A stretch of DNA of 64,000 nt from assembly GCF_003852425.1 (NCBI RefSeq), contig NZ_QAJN01000001.1, forward strand, positions 1 to 64,000, written 5' to 3'. The DNA comes from Paucibacter sp. KBW04. GTDB taxonomy: Bacteria > Pseudomonadota > Gammaproteobacteria > Burkholderiales > Burkholderiaceae_C. Shown here piece by piece: positions 47,692 through 56,088 of the stretch; position 1 is the stretch's first letter; the number at the start of each line of letters is the position of its first letter. Under the pieces are notes generated by a model, which was given only the letters and a program-made list of their open reading frames with translations, made no database searches and was not told where the DNA came from. Position numbers and translations under genes: made by a program.

Positions 47692-47811
47692 GTTGACGCT
47701 CCTGACCGCTCATTGACGGAAATCAAGCGGAATCGCGCTGTTTTCTCCTCCACTGCTGGTTTGGCTTGTATTTGGCCCCAGCCGAACTTTTTGAATCCGC
47801 CTCCGCTGCGC

Positions 47812-49419
47812 ATGTTGCGACTGATCACCCTTGTTTGTTTCGCCCTGGCCGTGCCCGTGCTGGGGATTCTGGGCTCCTGGCTGGTGCTGGACGCGCAGTC
47901 CTGGGCCATGTTGCAGCACCAGTTCGCTACCGTCTTGCCGGGCTATGCCTGGGCTTCCTTGCTGCTGTGCGCGGGCGTGGGCCTGGGTGTGGTGCTGCTG
48001 GGCGGGGCCACGGCGGCGGCAGTGAGTTTGTTCGACTTTCCCGGCCGACGCGTCTTCGAATGGGCCTTGCTGCTGCCCATGGCCATGCCGGCCTATGTGG
48101 CCGCCTACGCATACACCGACGCCTTGCAATACAGCGGCATGCTGCAAATGACGCTGCGCGCTTGGACCGGCGCCCAGGGGGCGCTCTGGCCCGATGTGCG
48201 CAGTCTGCCCGGCGCCATCGCCTTGTTCATCGTCTGCCTCTATCCCTATGTCTATCTGCTGACCCGCACGGCTCTGAATGAGCGCGCCGTGGGCTTGATG
48301 GAAACTGCCCGCTTGTTGGGCGCTGGTACCTTGCGCCGGGTGCGCGAGGTGGCCTTGCCCCTGGCCCGGCCGGCCTTGGCAGCGGGCCTGGCCCTGGCTT
48401 TGATGGAGACGCTGGCGGACTACGGCGTGGGCGCGTACTTCGGCCTCACCACCTTGACCACCGGCATCTACAAGGCCTGGCTGGTGATGAATGACCGCAT
48501 GGCTGCGGCCCAGCTGGCCTCGGTGCTATTGCTGCTGGTGGCCGGGCTCTTGTGGCTGGAGCGCCGTTCGCAAGCGCGTCTGCGCTTCGCCGGCAGCCGC
48601 AGTGGTGCCCTGCATGCGGCCGAGGCCCGGCCCATGCGTTTGCGCGGCTGGGCGGCAGCCGCTGCTTTGCTGCTGTGCAGCCTGCCCATCTTGCTGGGCT
48701 TTGTGTTGCCTGTGGTCGCCTTGCTCAAGCTGATGTGGCTGGAGGCCCGCTACGGCGAATTCGGTCTGCCGCTGGAGCGCTTTGTGCAGTGGGGCCTGAC
48801 CAGCTTGAAGCTGGCCGGCATTTCCTCGGTGCTGGCGGTGGCCATGGCCTTGGTGCTGGCCTATGCCCAGCGCATGAGTGCGGGCGGGGTCTGGCTGAAG
48901 GGCGCCACCCGCATCGTCTCCCTGGGCTATGCCGTACCGGGCGCGGTGATCGCCGTGGGCATTCTGCTGCCCTTGGGCTGGCTGCAAGAACATGCGCCCC
49001 AGCTGGGCCTGACCTCCATCATCACCGGCACCATCACCGGTCTGGTCTACGCCTATCTGGTGCGCTTCTCGGGCGTGGCTTTGCAGTCGGTGGAGGCGGG
49101 CTATTCACGCATCTCCCGCAATGTGGACGAGACCGCCCGTCTGCTGGGCGCCAGCCGCCGCCGTTTGTTCATGGAGCTGCATGCGCCCCTGCTGGCGCGT
49201 TCGGCGCTCGCCGCGGCCTTGCTGGTGTTTGTGGATGTGATGAAGGAGCTACCCGCCACCCTGGTACTGCGGCCCTTCAACAGCGACACCTTGGCGGTGG
49301 TGGCCTATCAGCTGGCGCGGGATGAACGCTTGGGTGAGGCCGCCTTGCCTTCGCTGGCCATCGTCATCGTCGGCCTGGTGCCGGTGTTGATGTTGTCGAG
49401 AGCGCTGAGGAGGGGGTGA
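47812..49419 (+). CDS. ABC transporter permease, iron(III)/FbpB-like
   Basis: The 535-residue inner-membrane protein has about 12 helices and two copies of the permease core. The EAA-type loops are METARLLGAGTLRRVREVALPLARP without its last residue, and DETARLLGASRRRLFMEL. This is the fused two-domain layout of FbpB/SfuB iron(III) permeases. The start at 47812 (MLRLITLVC) is preferred; the open frame extends upstream through the Fur-like palindrome but codes for non-hydrophobic residues there. It works with the divergent ATPase. Confidence 0.9.
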   Translation: MLRLITLVCFALAVPVLGILGSWLVLDAQSWAMLQHQFATVLPGYAWASLLLCAGVGLGVVLLGGATAAAVSLFDFPGRRVFEWALLLPMAMPAYVAAYAYTDALQYSGMLQMTLRAWTGAQGALWPDVRSLPGAIALFIVCLYPYVYLLTRTALNERAVGLMETARLLGAGTLRRVREVALPLARPALAAGLALALMETLADYGVGAYFGLTTLTTGIYKAWLVMNDRMAAAQLASVLLLLVAGLLWLERRSQARLRFAGSRSGALHAAEARPMRLRGWAAAAALLLCSLPILLGFVLPVVALLKLMWLEARYGEFGLPLERFVQWGLTSLKLAGISSVLAVAMALVLAYAQRMSAGGVWLKGATRIVSLGYAVPGAVIAVGILLPLGWLQEHAPQLGLTSIITGTITGLVYAYLVRFSGVALQSVEAGYSRISRNVDETARLLGASRRRLFMELHAPLLARSALAAALLVFVDVMKELPATLVLRPFNSDTLAVVAYQLARDERLGEAALPSLAIVIVGLVPVLMLSRALRRG

Positions 49420-49446
49420 GGCGGGGGCTGGGGCAGGGGCAGGGAG

Positions 49447-49728
49447 ATGACCCGGCTGATTTCCCAACTCAAGTCCAAGAGCCCACCGGGCAGTCGGGCT
49501 TGAGCATAGGGTCAGGCAGATGAATTCGGCTGATCTTCCAACCCAAACTCAAGAGCCCACCGGGCGTCTGGCGTTGCACATTGAGTGGTCAGATGAACCC
49601 GGTTGATTTCCCAACTCACATCCAAGAGCCCACCGGGCGTGTGGGTGTGCGCGTGGGTAGGGCGGACAAACCCGGCCGAACTTCCAACCCAAATCCAAGA
49701 GCCCACTGGGATCTTGGATTTGGGTTGG
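49447..49728. repeat. Four tandem copies of a 73-bp degenerate repeat
   Basis: The gap between the permease gene and tRNA-Arg holds four units starting at 49447, 49520, 49593 and 49666, exactly 73 bp apart; the last is shortened by the tRNA gene. Each unit has an ATGAACCCGG-like block, then CCAACYCAAATCCAAGAGCCC followed by ACCGGGC-like bases, then a variable half. Short open frames here are by-products of the repeat. No gene or promoter is recognised in this 300-bp stretch. Confidence 0.88.
49684..49728 (-). repeat. Perfect 17-bp inverted repeat overlapping the tRNA 3' end
   Basis: CCAACCCAAATCCAAGA at 49684-49700 and TCTTGGATTTGGGTTGG at 49712-49728 are exact reverse complements separated by 11 nt. 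The right arm includes the CCA end of tRNA-Arg. The tRNA transcript would fold into this hairpin directly at its 3' end. No T-run follows, so it is not a typical intrinsic terminator; it could help termination or processing. Confidence 0.85.
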
Positions 49729-49800
49729 TCCCTCCGACAGGAATCGAACCTGTATTTGCCGCTTAGGAGGCGGCCGTTCTATCCATTGAACTACGGAGAG
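49726..49800 (-). tRNA. tRNA-Arg (anticodon CCT)
   Basis: The minus strand folds as a full tRNA. The acceptor CTCTCCG pairs with CGGAGGG (one G-U pair). The D arm is GTTCAATGGATAGAAC, the anticodon stem is GCCGC/GCGGC with loop CTCCTAA (anticodon CCT), and the T arm is CAGGTTCGATTCCTG. It is followed by discriminator A and an encoded CCA. This reads the rare arginine codon AGG. Confidence 0.97.
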
Positions 49801-49873
49801 ATCGCCCTGAGACAGGGCGGCGCGAATTCTCGCATGAGTTGAGGGCGTCTCTGAGCAAGCTCGGCCGGCCGCC

Positions 49874-52800
49874 TCACTCCCACTTCCACTGCCAGATCAA
49901 ATCCACCGCGTTTTCATCGCCCGATTGAGCGCGCAGGGTGAAGCGTTGGGCGATGCGGTAGATCACCTGCCAGACGCCCGTCGTGGCGTTGAGGCCGCGC
50001 TCATAGCCCACATACCAGCGCTCGGACAGGTACTTGCCCACCCGCACCACCGTGCCTTTGACATCGCTGCCTTGGCCGTCGATGGCCAACTCGTCCAGGC
50101 CCACGGTCTTTTTGAGCTTGCTGGTCATGCTCTCGCCGTCACCGCTCAGCAAGGCCATGGCGGCGCTTTGCAGCAGGGCGTTGTCCCCGCCTTCGAGTTG
50201 ATCGGGCGCGCGGCCCAGCAGCAGCCAGGAGAGCTTGGCGCTGTCCATCATCTCGGGGTCGGAGTAGAGCTTGACCCGCGGGGCTTGCGCCGTGCCGGTG
50301 ACGGCCACACCCACCTTGACCTCCTCGTTAGGCATGGGCCGCAGGGCCAGCACGTCCAGGCGCGGGTTGTCGATCACGCCGCCAAAGGTGATCAGGCCTT
50401 TTTCCACCGTCAGCTTCTGGCCATAGGCATCGAAGCTGCCGTCCACGGTCTTGATCACGCCGTGCAGGGCCGGGCCGGTGGCGGCCTGGCTCAGGGCCAG
50501 ATCACCGGCCAGCAAGGTGTCGATGCCATGGCCACGCACCCGCAGCTTCTTGCCCAGATTGATGCCGACCTTGACCTTGATGGCGCGCTTGGATTTGGGC
50601 GCTTCCGCCACCAGCTCGCGGCGGCTGCCGGGGCGGCGCACCTGCACATCGGCGCCCAGCTCGGGCGCGTTGCCGCGCGAGAAATCGAACAAGCCGTCTT
50701 CCACATCCAGCTTGCCCTGCAAATCCAGGGCCTGGGCGTCCAGCAAAAGCTGCACCTGGCCGTTGATGGCCAGGCGGCGGTCCACCCGGCGCAACACGGC
50801 AAACTTCTTGGCCTCTAGCTGAATCTCGGCCTTGGGCGTGGCGCCCAGCTGCATGCTGCCGCTGCCGCTCAACTCGCCGTCTCCGGCGCGCACCTTGAAG
50901 CTTTCCAAGGTGGCGCGGCCACCGTGCAGATTGAGCGCCAGCTCGCCGTCCCGCATGTCCACCCCCATCAGCGGGTTGCGCAAGGCCAGCTTGGAGGCGC
51001 TGGCCGAGCCATTGATCTCGGGCGCGCGCAGCAAGCCGCCAAAGCTGGCACTGGCATGGAAGCCGCCGCCCATGCGCCAGCCGGCCGGCACCCAGGCACC
51101 CCAGGTGCTGAGGTTGGCGACCTGCGCCTCCAGTACCCCTTGCAGCTGCGAGTTGCCGCTGGGCCACAGGCTGCCGTCGCTGTTGCGGGCGGTCAGGGCG
51201 CCGGCCAGGGCGCCGACATTGCTGCCGGCCATGGATTGCGTCAAGTGCCAGAGGCCCGGGCTGCCGATCAGGCCTATGCGCATCTCGGAGAGGTTCAGCT
51301 TTTGCGTGCCGCCATCGTCGGTGACGCTCAGGTCGCCGCCGCTGCGCTCCAGGGCGATGTCGACATTGAGCCGGGGTTGGGTGGCGACGCGGGCATAGCC
51401 GCCCACCACCAGATCGCCGCCCCAGCCGAAGTCGGGCTGCCAGCGTGCCAGCAAGGGCGCCACGGCCAAGGGCTCTAACTGCAGATCGACGCGGCCTTGG
51501 TCGCCGCCTTGCCAGGCCAGCTCGGTCCAGCGCAGACCGGCGCCCAGCAGCTCCAAGCGGCCGGGTTTGAGCGCGGCTGCTTGCAGCTGTGCCTGCGGCC
51601 CCAGGTTCAGGGCACCGGCCAGATTGCGGGCCTGCAGCCAGGGCTCCAGCTTGGCTTCTTGTGGCCGGGCCAGCATTTGGCCTTGCTCGAACTGCCAACG
51701 CCCGCCCTGGTGCCAGAGCAGGCCCGGTGCGCCGCTCAATCCGCCTTGCAAGCTTAGGGTCAAGGGTCCTTTGGCGATCTGTTCCTTGGGCTGACCCGGT
51801 GGTATCAGGGCCGGCGGAATCTTGCTTTCGCCCAGGGCATTGAGCTGCAGCTGGTGCTTGGCCCAGCTGCCCAGCAGACTCAGGCTGGCCTTGGGGCTGC
51901 TAAAGCCGCTGGCTTGCAACTGCTCCAGATTGAAGCGGGCTTGCAGGGGTGCGTCGAGGCCGCTGGCCAGCTCCCAGCGGCCCTGGGCCGAGGCCAGTTG
52001 CAGATGGTTGTCCTGTGTTTCAAACAACAGGCCCTTGGCCTGCAGATCGGCCTCGCTGCGCCAGTTCCAGCCGCTGGGGTCTTGTTTGCTGGGCGTCTCG
52101 GCCTTGGCATTCAGTTTCAGGCCGGCCATCAAACTGCCGGCCAACTTGGACTTGGGGGCGAAGCTGCTCAGCAGCGGCTGCAGCCCGGCCAGCTGGGGCG
52201 CGCGCAGGTCTAGCGCGGCTTGCCATTGCTCGCCCGGCATCAAGTCCGCGCGGCCTTGCAGCTGATTGCCGTCTAACTGAAGATCCAGGCGGGCCAGCGG
52301 TGCCGAGCCTGCCGCGTGCTCGTAGCGCAGCAGGCCGCTGCTGGCGACACCGCCCAGGGTGCTGGGTTTCAGCTGCAGCTGGGCCGTGCCCAAGGGTGCT
52401 TGTTGTAAGAGGCTGGCCTTGGCCGGAGTTGGGCCGCTTTGCCCGCTTTGTAAATGCGCGCTGAGCTCGGCGTCCAGCACTTGAGCGCTTTGTTGCCAGG
52501 CGCTGCCGACCTCGCCATGCCAGTAGGGGCGCAGATCGGGGGCTTGGGCACGGGCCTCGGTCTTGAGCGTCCAGCCCAGCCTCAGGCTGCCCGCCTCGCG
52601 CAGCAGCAGTTCGGCGCGCGCGTTCAGCTGGGCTTCACCGGAGTTGAGTTTGAGAGCCTGAACATCGATCGCCTTGGCGCTGGCCTGGGCTTGCAGCTGC
52701 AAGGAAAGAGGCAAGGGCGCGGCCTTGGCGCTGCTGGCCACGCCGGCTTTCAGGGGCGCGGCCTGGGCCTGCCACTGCCCGTCCAGCTTGGCGCTGATGT

Positions 52801-54118
52801 TTAGCGGGGCGCTTTCTTTTGCCCCCATCTGGCTCAAGCCCTGGGGGCTGCTGAGTTCGATCTTGCCGCCTGCACGCAGAGGGCGCAGGGCTTGCAGCAA
52901 GCCTTCGCCGCGCAAGTCTTCCAGAGCGATATTGAGCTTGGCTCCCTGGCTGTTGGAGTTGCTGCCGCTCGCCCGCAGCCGGCCGGCCGGCGTTTGCGCG
53001 CTGCCCAACAAGGCGTCCAGGCTCTTGATCTGCAGACTGGCCGGGTCTTGGGCCAAAAAGCTCAGATTCAGATCGAGCTTGCGCAGCGGCAGGCGCTGCT
53101 CGTCCCAAAGCCCGGCCGCGCCATTGCTCAGGGCGGCGGAGACCGCCACCTTGAGCTGTTCTTTGGCATCGGCCTTGGCCTGGATCTGCGCCTCGCCGCT
53201 GAAAGACGTGCGGGGCAGGCCGGAGACCAGGGCCGAGAGGTCCAGATTGCGGGTGTTCAGCTGCAGGCCTTGCAAGGGCCAGGCAGCGAAGGGCGCCAGC
53301 TGGGCTTGGGCGTCCAGCTCTTGGGCCTGGGCGTCCACCTTGGCTTGCAGGCGCAGGGCTTGTAGCGGGCCGCTGGCCTGCACCTGGGCGCGCCAGGCGG
53401 GCAGGCCTTGCTCGGCGCTAGGCAGGGATTCGATCTGCAGGGTCGAGCTCAGGCGCAGCTCGCCCGCGCTTTGGATCTTGGCCTCGCCGCGGGCTTGCAG
53501 CAGGTCCCAGGCCAGATGCTCCAGCTTCAGCTGATGTTGCTCGCCTTGCTCGGCACTCAGGGCCAAGCGGGCGCGCAGATCGCGCAAGGGCTTGTCGCCC
53601 AGTTCGGCGCTGTGCAGTTCTTGAATGCTCAGGGCATCGAGCTGCAGACCGACCGGGATCAGGAGATCGGCGGGGGCCTTGGCCGGCTCTTGGGAAGGTT
53701 TGATCTTGAGCGTCAGCCTTTGGATTTGCAGGCTTTGCAGATGCACATCGGCCCACAGCCTGGGGCTGTGGTTCCAGGCCAGGCTCAGACCCTGCCATTG
53801 CAGGCCCAGCAGCTCGATGCTGTCGCTGCTTTTGAGATCACCAGGCAGGCTGTAGCGCAGGCGCTCGGCAGAAAAATCACCCAGCAAACTACCCTTGGCC
53901 GCGTCGACCTCCAGGCCCGGCACCTTGCTCAAGAGCCAGGCCGTGCCCGGCTCGGTGGCCAGGGTCCACCAGGCCGTGCCACCCATGGCACCCACCAGTG
54001 CCGGCGCGGCCAACAAGGCCAGGATCAGGCCGCGACCGCCCCGTTTTGTTTTCGGCGGTGCGGCGCTGGGTTCGTTGGGGGCCGGCGAGGCGGGAGCCTC
54101 CTTCGCTTGTTCACTCAT
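49874..54118 (-). CDS. tamB: Translocation and assembly module subunit TamB
   Basis: The 1414-residue protein has one N-terminal membrane helix (GLILALLAAPALVGAMGGTAWW, about residues 29-50). A very long region of repeating amphipathic strands rich in Leu, Gln and Ala follows, with a conserved C-terminal TamB (DUF490) domain (GLFDFSRGNAPELGADVQV onward, ending NAVDLIWQWKWE). It spans the periplasm to help outer-membrane protein insertion or lipid transport. It starts 11 nt after tamA. The ATG at 54118 (MSEQAKEA) was chosen because the helix follows soon after. Confidence 0.92.
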   Translation of the reverse strand: MSEQAKEAPASPAPNEPSAAPPKTKRGGRGLILALLAAPALVGAMGGTAWWTLATEPGTAWLLSKVPGLEVDAAKGSLLGDFSAERLRYSLPGDLKSSDSIELLGLQWQGLSLAWNHSPRLWADVHLQSLQIQRLTLKIKPSQEPAKAPADLLIPVGLQLDALSIQELHSAELGDKPLRDLRARLALSAEQGEQHQLKLEHLAWDLLQARGEAKIQSAGELRLSSTLQIESLPSAEQGLPAWRAQVQASGPLQALRLQAKVDAQAQELDAQAQLAPFAAWPLQGLQLNTRNLDLSALVSGLPRTSFSGEAQIQAKADAKEQLKVAVSAALSNGAAGLWDEQRLPLRKLDLNLSFLAQDPASLQIKSLDALLGSAQTPAGRLRASGSNSNSQGAKLNIALEDLRGEGLLQALRPLRAGGKIELSSPQGLSQMGAKESAPLNISAKLDGQWQAQAAPLKAGVASSAKAAPLPLSLQLQAQASAKAIDVQALKLNSGEAQLNARAELLLREAGSLRLGWTLKTEARAQAPDLRPYWHGEVGSAWQQSAQVLDAELSAHLQSGQSGPTPAKASLLQQAPLGTAQLQLKPSTLGGVASSGLLRYEHAAGSAPLARLDLQLDGNQLQGRADLMPGEQWQAALDLRAPQLAGLQPLLSSFAPKSKLAGSLMAGLKLNAKAETPSKQDPSGWNWRSEADLQAKGLLFETQDNHLQLASAQGRWELASGLDAPLQARFNLEQLQASGFSSPKASLSLLGSWAKHQLQLNALGESKIPPALIPPGQPKEQIAKGPLTLSLQGGLSGAPGLLWHQGGRWQFEQGQMLARPQEAKLEPWLQARNLAGALNLGPQAQLQAAALKPGRLELLGAGLRWTELAWQGGDQGRVDLQLEPLAVAPLLARWQPDFGWGGDLVVGGYARVATQPRLNVDIALERSGGDLSVTDDGGTQKLNLSEMRIGLIGSPGLWHLTQSMAGSNVGALAGALTARNSDGSLWPSGNSQLQGVLEAQVANLSTWGAWVPAGWRMGGGFHASASFGGLLRAPEINGSASASKLALRNPLMGVDMRDGELALNLHGGRATLESFKVRAGDGELSGSGSMQLGATPKAEIQLEAKKFAVLRRVDRRLAINGQVQLLLDAQALDLQGKLDVEDGLFDFSRGNAPELGADVQVRRPGSRRELVAEAPKSKRAIKVKVGINLGKKLRVRGHGIDTLLAGDLALSQAATGPALHGVIKTVDGSFDAYGQKLTVEKGLITFGGVIDNPRLDVLALRPMPNEEVKVGVAVTGTAQAPRVKLYSDPEMMDSAKLSWLLLGRAPDQLEGGDNALLQSAAMALLSGDGESMTSKLKKTVGLDELAIDGQGSDVKGTVVRVGKYLSERWYVGYERGLNATTGVWQVIYRIAQRFTLRAQSGDENAVDLIWQWKWE

Positions 54119-54129
54119 GGGGGGCTCGC

Positions 54130-56088
54130 TCACAGGGCAATGCCCACGCTGAAATGTATGCGCCACTTTTGCAGGGATTGGGCGCGGGCAAAGTCCAGGC
54201 GCAGCGTGCCCAGGGGGCTGCGGTAGCGCAGACCCAGTCCATAGGCCAGCTCGGGCTTGAAGCCGCGCCAGCTCATGGCGGCCTGGCCGGCGTCCACAAA
54301 GCCGGCGCCCAGCAGATCGGGCAGGGAGGGCATCAAGGCATGGGCCAACTCCAGGCTGCCGGTCCACATCACCTTGCCGCCGGTCGGGTTGCCGTCCGCA
54401 TCCACCGGCCCTAGATCGCGCAGGCCATAGCCGCGCACCGAGTCGTCACCGCCGGCACGGAAACGCAAGGCCTCGGGCAGGCCCACATCCTCGCGGGCGT
54501 AGATCTGCGAGAAGCTGGTGCGTGCATTGCCAAACCAGCCGCCGGGCAGGGGCTGGTAGCCGTGCAGCTGCAACTCGCCGTGACCGAAGGCGCCGCTGCT
54601 GGAGATGGAGTTGTCCGCCCGGCCCAGGCCCAGCAGCAGACTGGCCGTGTAGCCCTTGGTCGGCACCAGCGTGGAGTCCACCCGGCGCCAGGTCCATTGC
54701 ACATTGCCGGAGACGGCGCCGCTGCTGATGACCTGCTCGGGGTCGGACTCGCGGGCGCGCAGTACTTCGAGGTAGTAGATGCGGTCTTCCTTGTCGGTCT
54801 CGCGCAGGCGGCCCAGGCGGGCGCGCAGATTGACGGAGACGCGGTCGCCGTCCGGCAGCCGTTCGATGAAGAGGGCGCCCAGATTGCGCTGCATATCGGT
54901 CTGCGGGTGGGAGGTCAGTTCCCAGTCCAGCGAGGGGTTGTCCTGGCTGGCCTTGAGCTTGAGACGGGAGCGCAGGTCCAGGCCCCAGGGGCGGCGGTTG
55001 GTGTAATCCAGGCCCAGGCGCGGGCCATTGGTGGTGCTGAGGCCCAAGCTGGCGGTGAGCTGCTGGCGCGGGGCCTCGCGCACATCGACCCAGACCGGGG
55101 TGGTGACACCGCCCGCTGTTGGCGCGCTGGCGCTGGCCTCGGCGGGAGAGGTGGCAGAAGTGGCGGAAGTGGCAGAAGGGGGGGCTGGTTCCAGCTCCGG
55201 TCGGATATTGACGTTGACGCTGTCGAACAGCGTGGTCTTGACCAGGCGCTCCTGGAAGTCCAGCAAGGCCCGCTCGGTATAGGGCTGGCCAACACGGTAG
55301 CCGGCCAGGCGCTCGATGGCGGCGCGGGGCTGGTTTTTGAGGCCCTCGATGCGCAGCTCTCCCAGGCGGTAAAGCGGGCCGCTGTCCAGCACCACTTCCA
55401 ATTCGGCCGCATTGTTTTCCGCATCAATGGCGGCGGTGGACTTTTCCAGCTTGGCCGTTGGGTAGCCCTGGGCGCGCGCGCGCCCCAGCAAGCCGCTCTT
55501 GGCGCTGGACCAGCGGCTTTGCACAAAGTCCTCGCCTTCCTTCATGGACCAGGCTTCTTGCAAGCTCTCACGGATGCGCTGGGCGCGAGCCTCGGCCCGG
55601 GGGGCGGATTCGGCGCTCAGCGATGTGGGTGTTTGCAGCTCGCCGACAAAGCCCAGGCTCAGCTTCTTGACCACGGTACGCGGGCCGGGGTCCACCTTGA
55701 CGGTGACGGTGATGGGGGTTTGCCCAAAGTCGCGCGAGGCTTCCACCTGGGCATTGAAATAGCCCTCGGTCTCCAGCAAGGCGCGGGCTTGCTCCGGGGC
55801 GGCGGCGGTCAGGCGGCCCAGCTCTTGGGTGCTGAGGCGTTGGTCTTCGGGGGTGTTGCGAAAGCGTGCCAGATCCAGATGCTCTTGCAGCAGGTTCTTC
55901 AAGCCCGAGGGCGCTTGCACCTCGAGCTTGTACTCGGCGACTAGGCGCGGCTGGCCGGCCGTTTCGGCACTCTTGGCGGCGGCGTTCTTGGGCAGCAGCT
56001 CGCTGAGGCTGGAGCAGCCGCCGAGAAGGCTGAGGCTGAGCAGGCTCAGGCCCAGAGCGGGCCACAGCGGCCGTGGTGGGGCACTCAT
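54130..56088 (-). CDS. tamA: Translocation and assembly module subunit TamA (BamA/Omp85 family)
   Basis: The 652-residue Omp85-family protein has N-terminal POTRA domains (about 45-300; YFNAQVEASRDFGQTPITVTV) and a C-terminal 16-strand barrel. The barrel has the RGYG-type lid motif as VRGYGLRDLGP, and ends LQKWRIHFSVGIAL with a terminal hydrophobic residue. The N-terminus LSLLSLSLLGGCSSLSELL looks like a lipoprotein signal (LGGC). A low-complexity Ser/Ala/Thr segment splits the middle. It overlaps the upstream VWA gene by 4 nt and is followed by tamB. Confidence 0.92.
   Translation of the reverse strand: MSAPPRPLWPALGLSLLSLSLLGGCSSLSELLPKNAAAKSAETAGQPRLVAEYKLEVQAPSGLKNLLQEHLDLARFRNTPEDQRLSTQELGRLTAAAPEQARALLETEGYFNAQVEASRDFGQTPITVTVKVDPGPRTVVKKLSLGFVGELQTPTSLSAESAPRAEARAQRIRESLQEAWSMKEGEDFVQSRWSSAKSGLLGRARAQGYPTAKLEKSTAAIDAENNAAELEVVLDSGPLYRLGELRIEGLKNQPRAAIERLAGYRVGQPYTERALLDFQERLVKTTLFDSVNVNIRPELEPAPPSATSATSATSPAEASASAPTAGGVTTPVWVDVREAPRQQLTASLGLSTTNGPRLGLDYTNRRPWGLDLRSRLKLKASQDNPSLDWELTSHPQTDMQRNLGALFIERLPDGDRVSVNLRARLGRLRETDKEDRIYYLEVLRARESDPEQVISSGAVSGNVQWTWRRVDSTLVPTKGYTASLLLGLGRADNSISSSGAFGHGELQLHGYQPLPGGWFGNARTSFSQIYAREDVGLPEALRFRAGGDDSVRGYGLRDLGPVDADGNPTGGKVMWTGSLELAHALMPSLPDLLGAGFVDAGQAAMSWRGFKPELAYGLGLRYRSPLGTLRLDFARAQSLQKWRIHFSVGIAL

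Noticed and set aside
47674-47811. Longer N-terminus for the ABC permease starting at 47674
   Set aside because: The ATG lies inside the Fur-like palindrome and the added 46 residues are not membrane-like; MLRLITLVC at 47812 begins directly with a helix.
49447-49728. CRISPR array
   Set aside because: Only four units, each 73 bp and imperfect, without uniform short repeats separated by unique spacers and with no cas genes.
49581-49842. Short open frames over the 73-bp repeats and tRNA
   Set aside because: They reuse the repeat unit in different frames and run through the tRNA gene; no ribosome binding site or protein-like pattern.
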